This document shows positions 63,106-64,000 of a stretch of DNA of 64,000 nucleotides, piece after piece (positions within the stretch are counted from its first letter, which is position 1; every line of letters starts with the position of its first letter). The position numbers and the translations under genes were made by a program. Under the pieces are notes generated by a model that was given only the letters and a program-made list of their open reading frames with translations, was not told where the DNA came from and ran no database searches. The stretch comes from Calditrichia bacterium. GTDB lineage: Bacteria; Calditrichota; Calditrichia; Calditrichales; J004. The stretch is taken from positions 1 through 64,000 of the forward strand of contig JACKAO010000008.1 of NCBI GenBank assembly GCA_020635035.1, read 5' to 3'.

Positions 63106-64000
63106 ATGAGCCCGTTTAAAATAAAGATTTTAATAATAATTTTTATGATCCCGCTATTCGTAATGGCGCAATCCGGGGAGTATAAACTGGGCTGGTGGAA
63201 TCATCAAAGTCTGAATGGTTCTGTTCAGCTTGAAGGTCTCTATCGTTCCCAGGAAACAATCCTGAATAATTCAAAAAGCGAGAAACCGAAAACTTTTTTG
63301 TTCAATGGTGAACTGCAGCTTCATTCTAAAAGTTTTTTTTGGCACCCCAATTTTATGCTGCTCAATATGGACCTGAATTACAGCCCGGGCACACGTCGCG
63401 ATAACTTCCTGGTTATACCCGATCGTACTGAGACACACACGGCTGAGCAATTTCGGATCAGCACTGTTTTTTTTAATGAACGGCCGCTCTCTTTTGATCT
63501 TTTTGCCAATTGGAATCATAATTATATCAACCGTGAATTTGCTTCAAATGTGGAAAGCTATAATCGTGATTGGGGCGCAGGTGCTGTTTATCGAAACAGT
63601 TTCTTACCGCTGTCTGTTAATTATACCGATGCCAGCTGGGAGCAAAAAGAGCTGCAAAGCGGACGTGTTTTTAAAAATGATAAGAATACCCTGCGAACTG
63701 AATTGAGTAAATCATTCAGTTCGTATGATGATCATCGTTTTATGTATGCATATAATGATTATCGCCGCCAATACAGCAATGCTTTTACAGTGAATAATTA
63801 TGCTGCAAGCTATCGCCTGCTTGATAATTTTTATTTTGATGATAAACGCCATTCATCTTTTAATTCACTGGTCTGGTACTATGATCAAACAGGTGATGAT
63901 CCCTTCAGCCGGCTGCAGATAAATGAGCGGGTCAGGGTGCAATTACCTGCCAACCTTAAAACTTCGGGTTATTATAATTTTTCAGATTTTAAACAACGTC
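63106..64000 (+). CDS. Putative outer-membrane beta-barrel, porin-like (partial)
   Basis: The open frame continues past the window end, 298 codons seen. A signal peptide (about 1-20, MSPFKIKILIIIF to VMAQ) is followed by repeated amphipathic strands of alternating aromatic and polar residues (for example DLFANWNHNYINREF, SVNYTDASWEQKEL, TSGYYNFSDF) separated by short turns and longer charged loops, the pattern of large outer-membrane barrels. It begins 12 bases after the 5-heme gene. I do not recognise the family; MtrB/PioB-like or Geobacter OmbB-like porins are the functional analogues suggested by context. No heme motif is seen in the visible part. Confidence 0.72.
   Translation, partial: MSPFKIKILIIIFMIPLFVMAQSGEYKLGWWNHQSLNGSVQLEGLYRSQETILNNSKSEKPKTFLFNGELQLHSKSFFWHPNFMLLNMDLNYSPGTRRDNFLVIPDRTETHTAEQFRISTVFFNERPLSFDLFANWNHNYINREFASNVESYNRDWGAGAVYRNSFLPLSVNYTDASWEQKELQSGRVFKNDKNTLRTELSKSFSSYDDHRFMYAYNDYRRQYSNAFTVNNYAASYRLLDNFYFDDKRHSSFNSLVWYYDQTGDDPFSRLQINERVRVQLPANLKTSGYYNFSDFKQR

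Overview
The window looks like chromosomal DNA of a Gram-negative bacterium of the FCB (Fibrobacterota-Chlorobiota-Bacteroidota) group, most plausibly Calditrichota or Ignavibacteriota-like. The evidence is three secreted proteins with a C-terminal type-A sorting tail (a YPNPFNP-type motif followed by an IFN-x2-G strand, as used by type IX secretion), several lipoproteins, periplasmic two-component propellers, multiheme cytochromes, an ASPIC/UnbV protein, and many genes without a clear Shine-Dalgarno site. This placement rests on protein style only; there is no rRNA. I saw no tRNA, insertion sequence, prophage or CRISPR array.

Layout. 1-5.5 kb: lon protease and a divergent alpha-glucan phosphorylase. 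5.5-20.8 kb, all minus strand: an oligopeptide-type ABC transporter in two separated halves. The distal half (OppC-like permease and fused double ATPase) is at 5.5-8.0 kb. The proximal half (large lipoprotein, solute-binding protein, periplasmic protein, OppB-like permease) is at 14.6-20.8 kb, with a near-consensus promoter in front and a strong terminator behind. Between them lies a self-contained respiratory unit (8.1-14.1 kb): a Cys-rich MerR regulator, a TAT-exported molybdopterin oxidoreductase of the polysulfide/thiosulfate reductase type, a four-cluster ferredoxin subunit, an NrfD membrane subunit, two YeeE/YedE sulfur transporters and a rhodanese that has lost its catalytic cysteine.

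21-36 kb: a CNNM-type CBS protein, an HDOD protein, then a plus-strand signalling run (CPBP membrane protein, NTF2-like protein, PDZ-GAF-SpoIIE phosphatase, propeller histidine kinase, LuxR-type regulator) leading into two large secreted proteins with sorting tails and a DUF1579 protein. 36-42 kb, minus strand: metK, a phosphoglucose/phosphomannose isomerase and a mannose-family PTS (EI, HPr, EIID, EIIC) without EIIA or EIIB. 42-54 kb: a SUMF1-like lipoprotein, Mrp, a hypothetical protein, recN, a propeller protein with a sorting tail, the riboflavin genes ribH-ribBA-ribE-ribD, a Nudix hydrolase and an NtrC-type regulator. 54-58 kb: an exported flavodoxin-like protein, a zinc-ribbon protein, serC and a 3D-DUF1460 cell-wall enzyme.

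58-64 kb, plus strand: the most interesting region. It encodes an NHL propeller protein, a 12-heme cytochrome, a 4-heme cytochrome related to its N-terminus, an NHL lipoprotein, a 5-heme putative lipoprotein and the start of a putative outer-membrane beta-barrel that runs off the window. This resembles a porin-cytochrome conduit for electron transfer across the outer membrane, with two NHL propellers as unusual partners. A perfect 12-bp terminator hairpin with a T7 tail lies inside the signal-peptide codons of its first gene, and a 7-nt upstream segment could pair with the first arm. That suggests the cluster is controlled by transcription attenuation.
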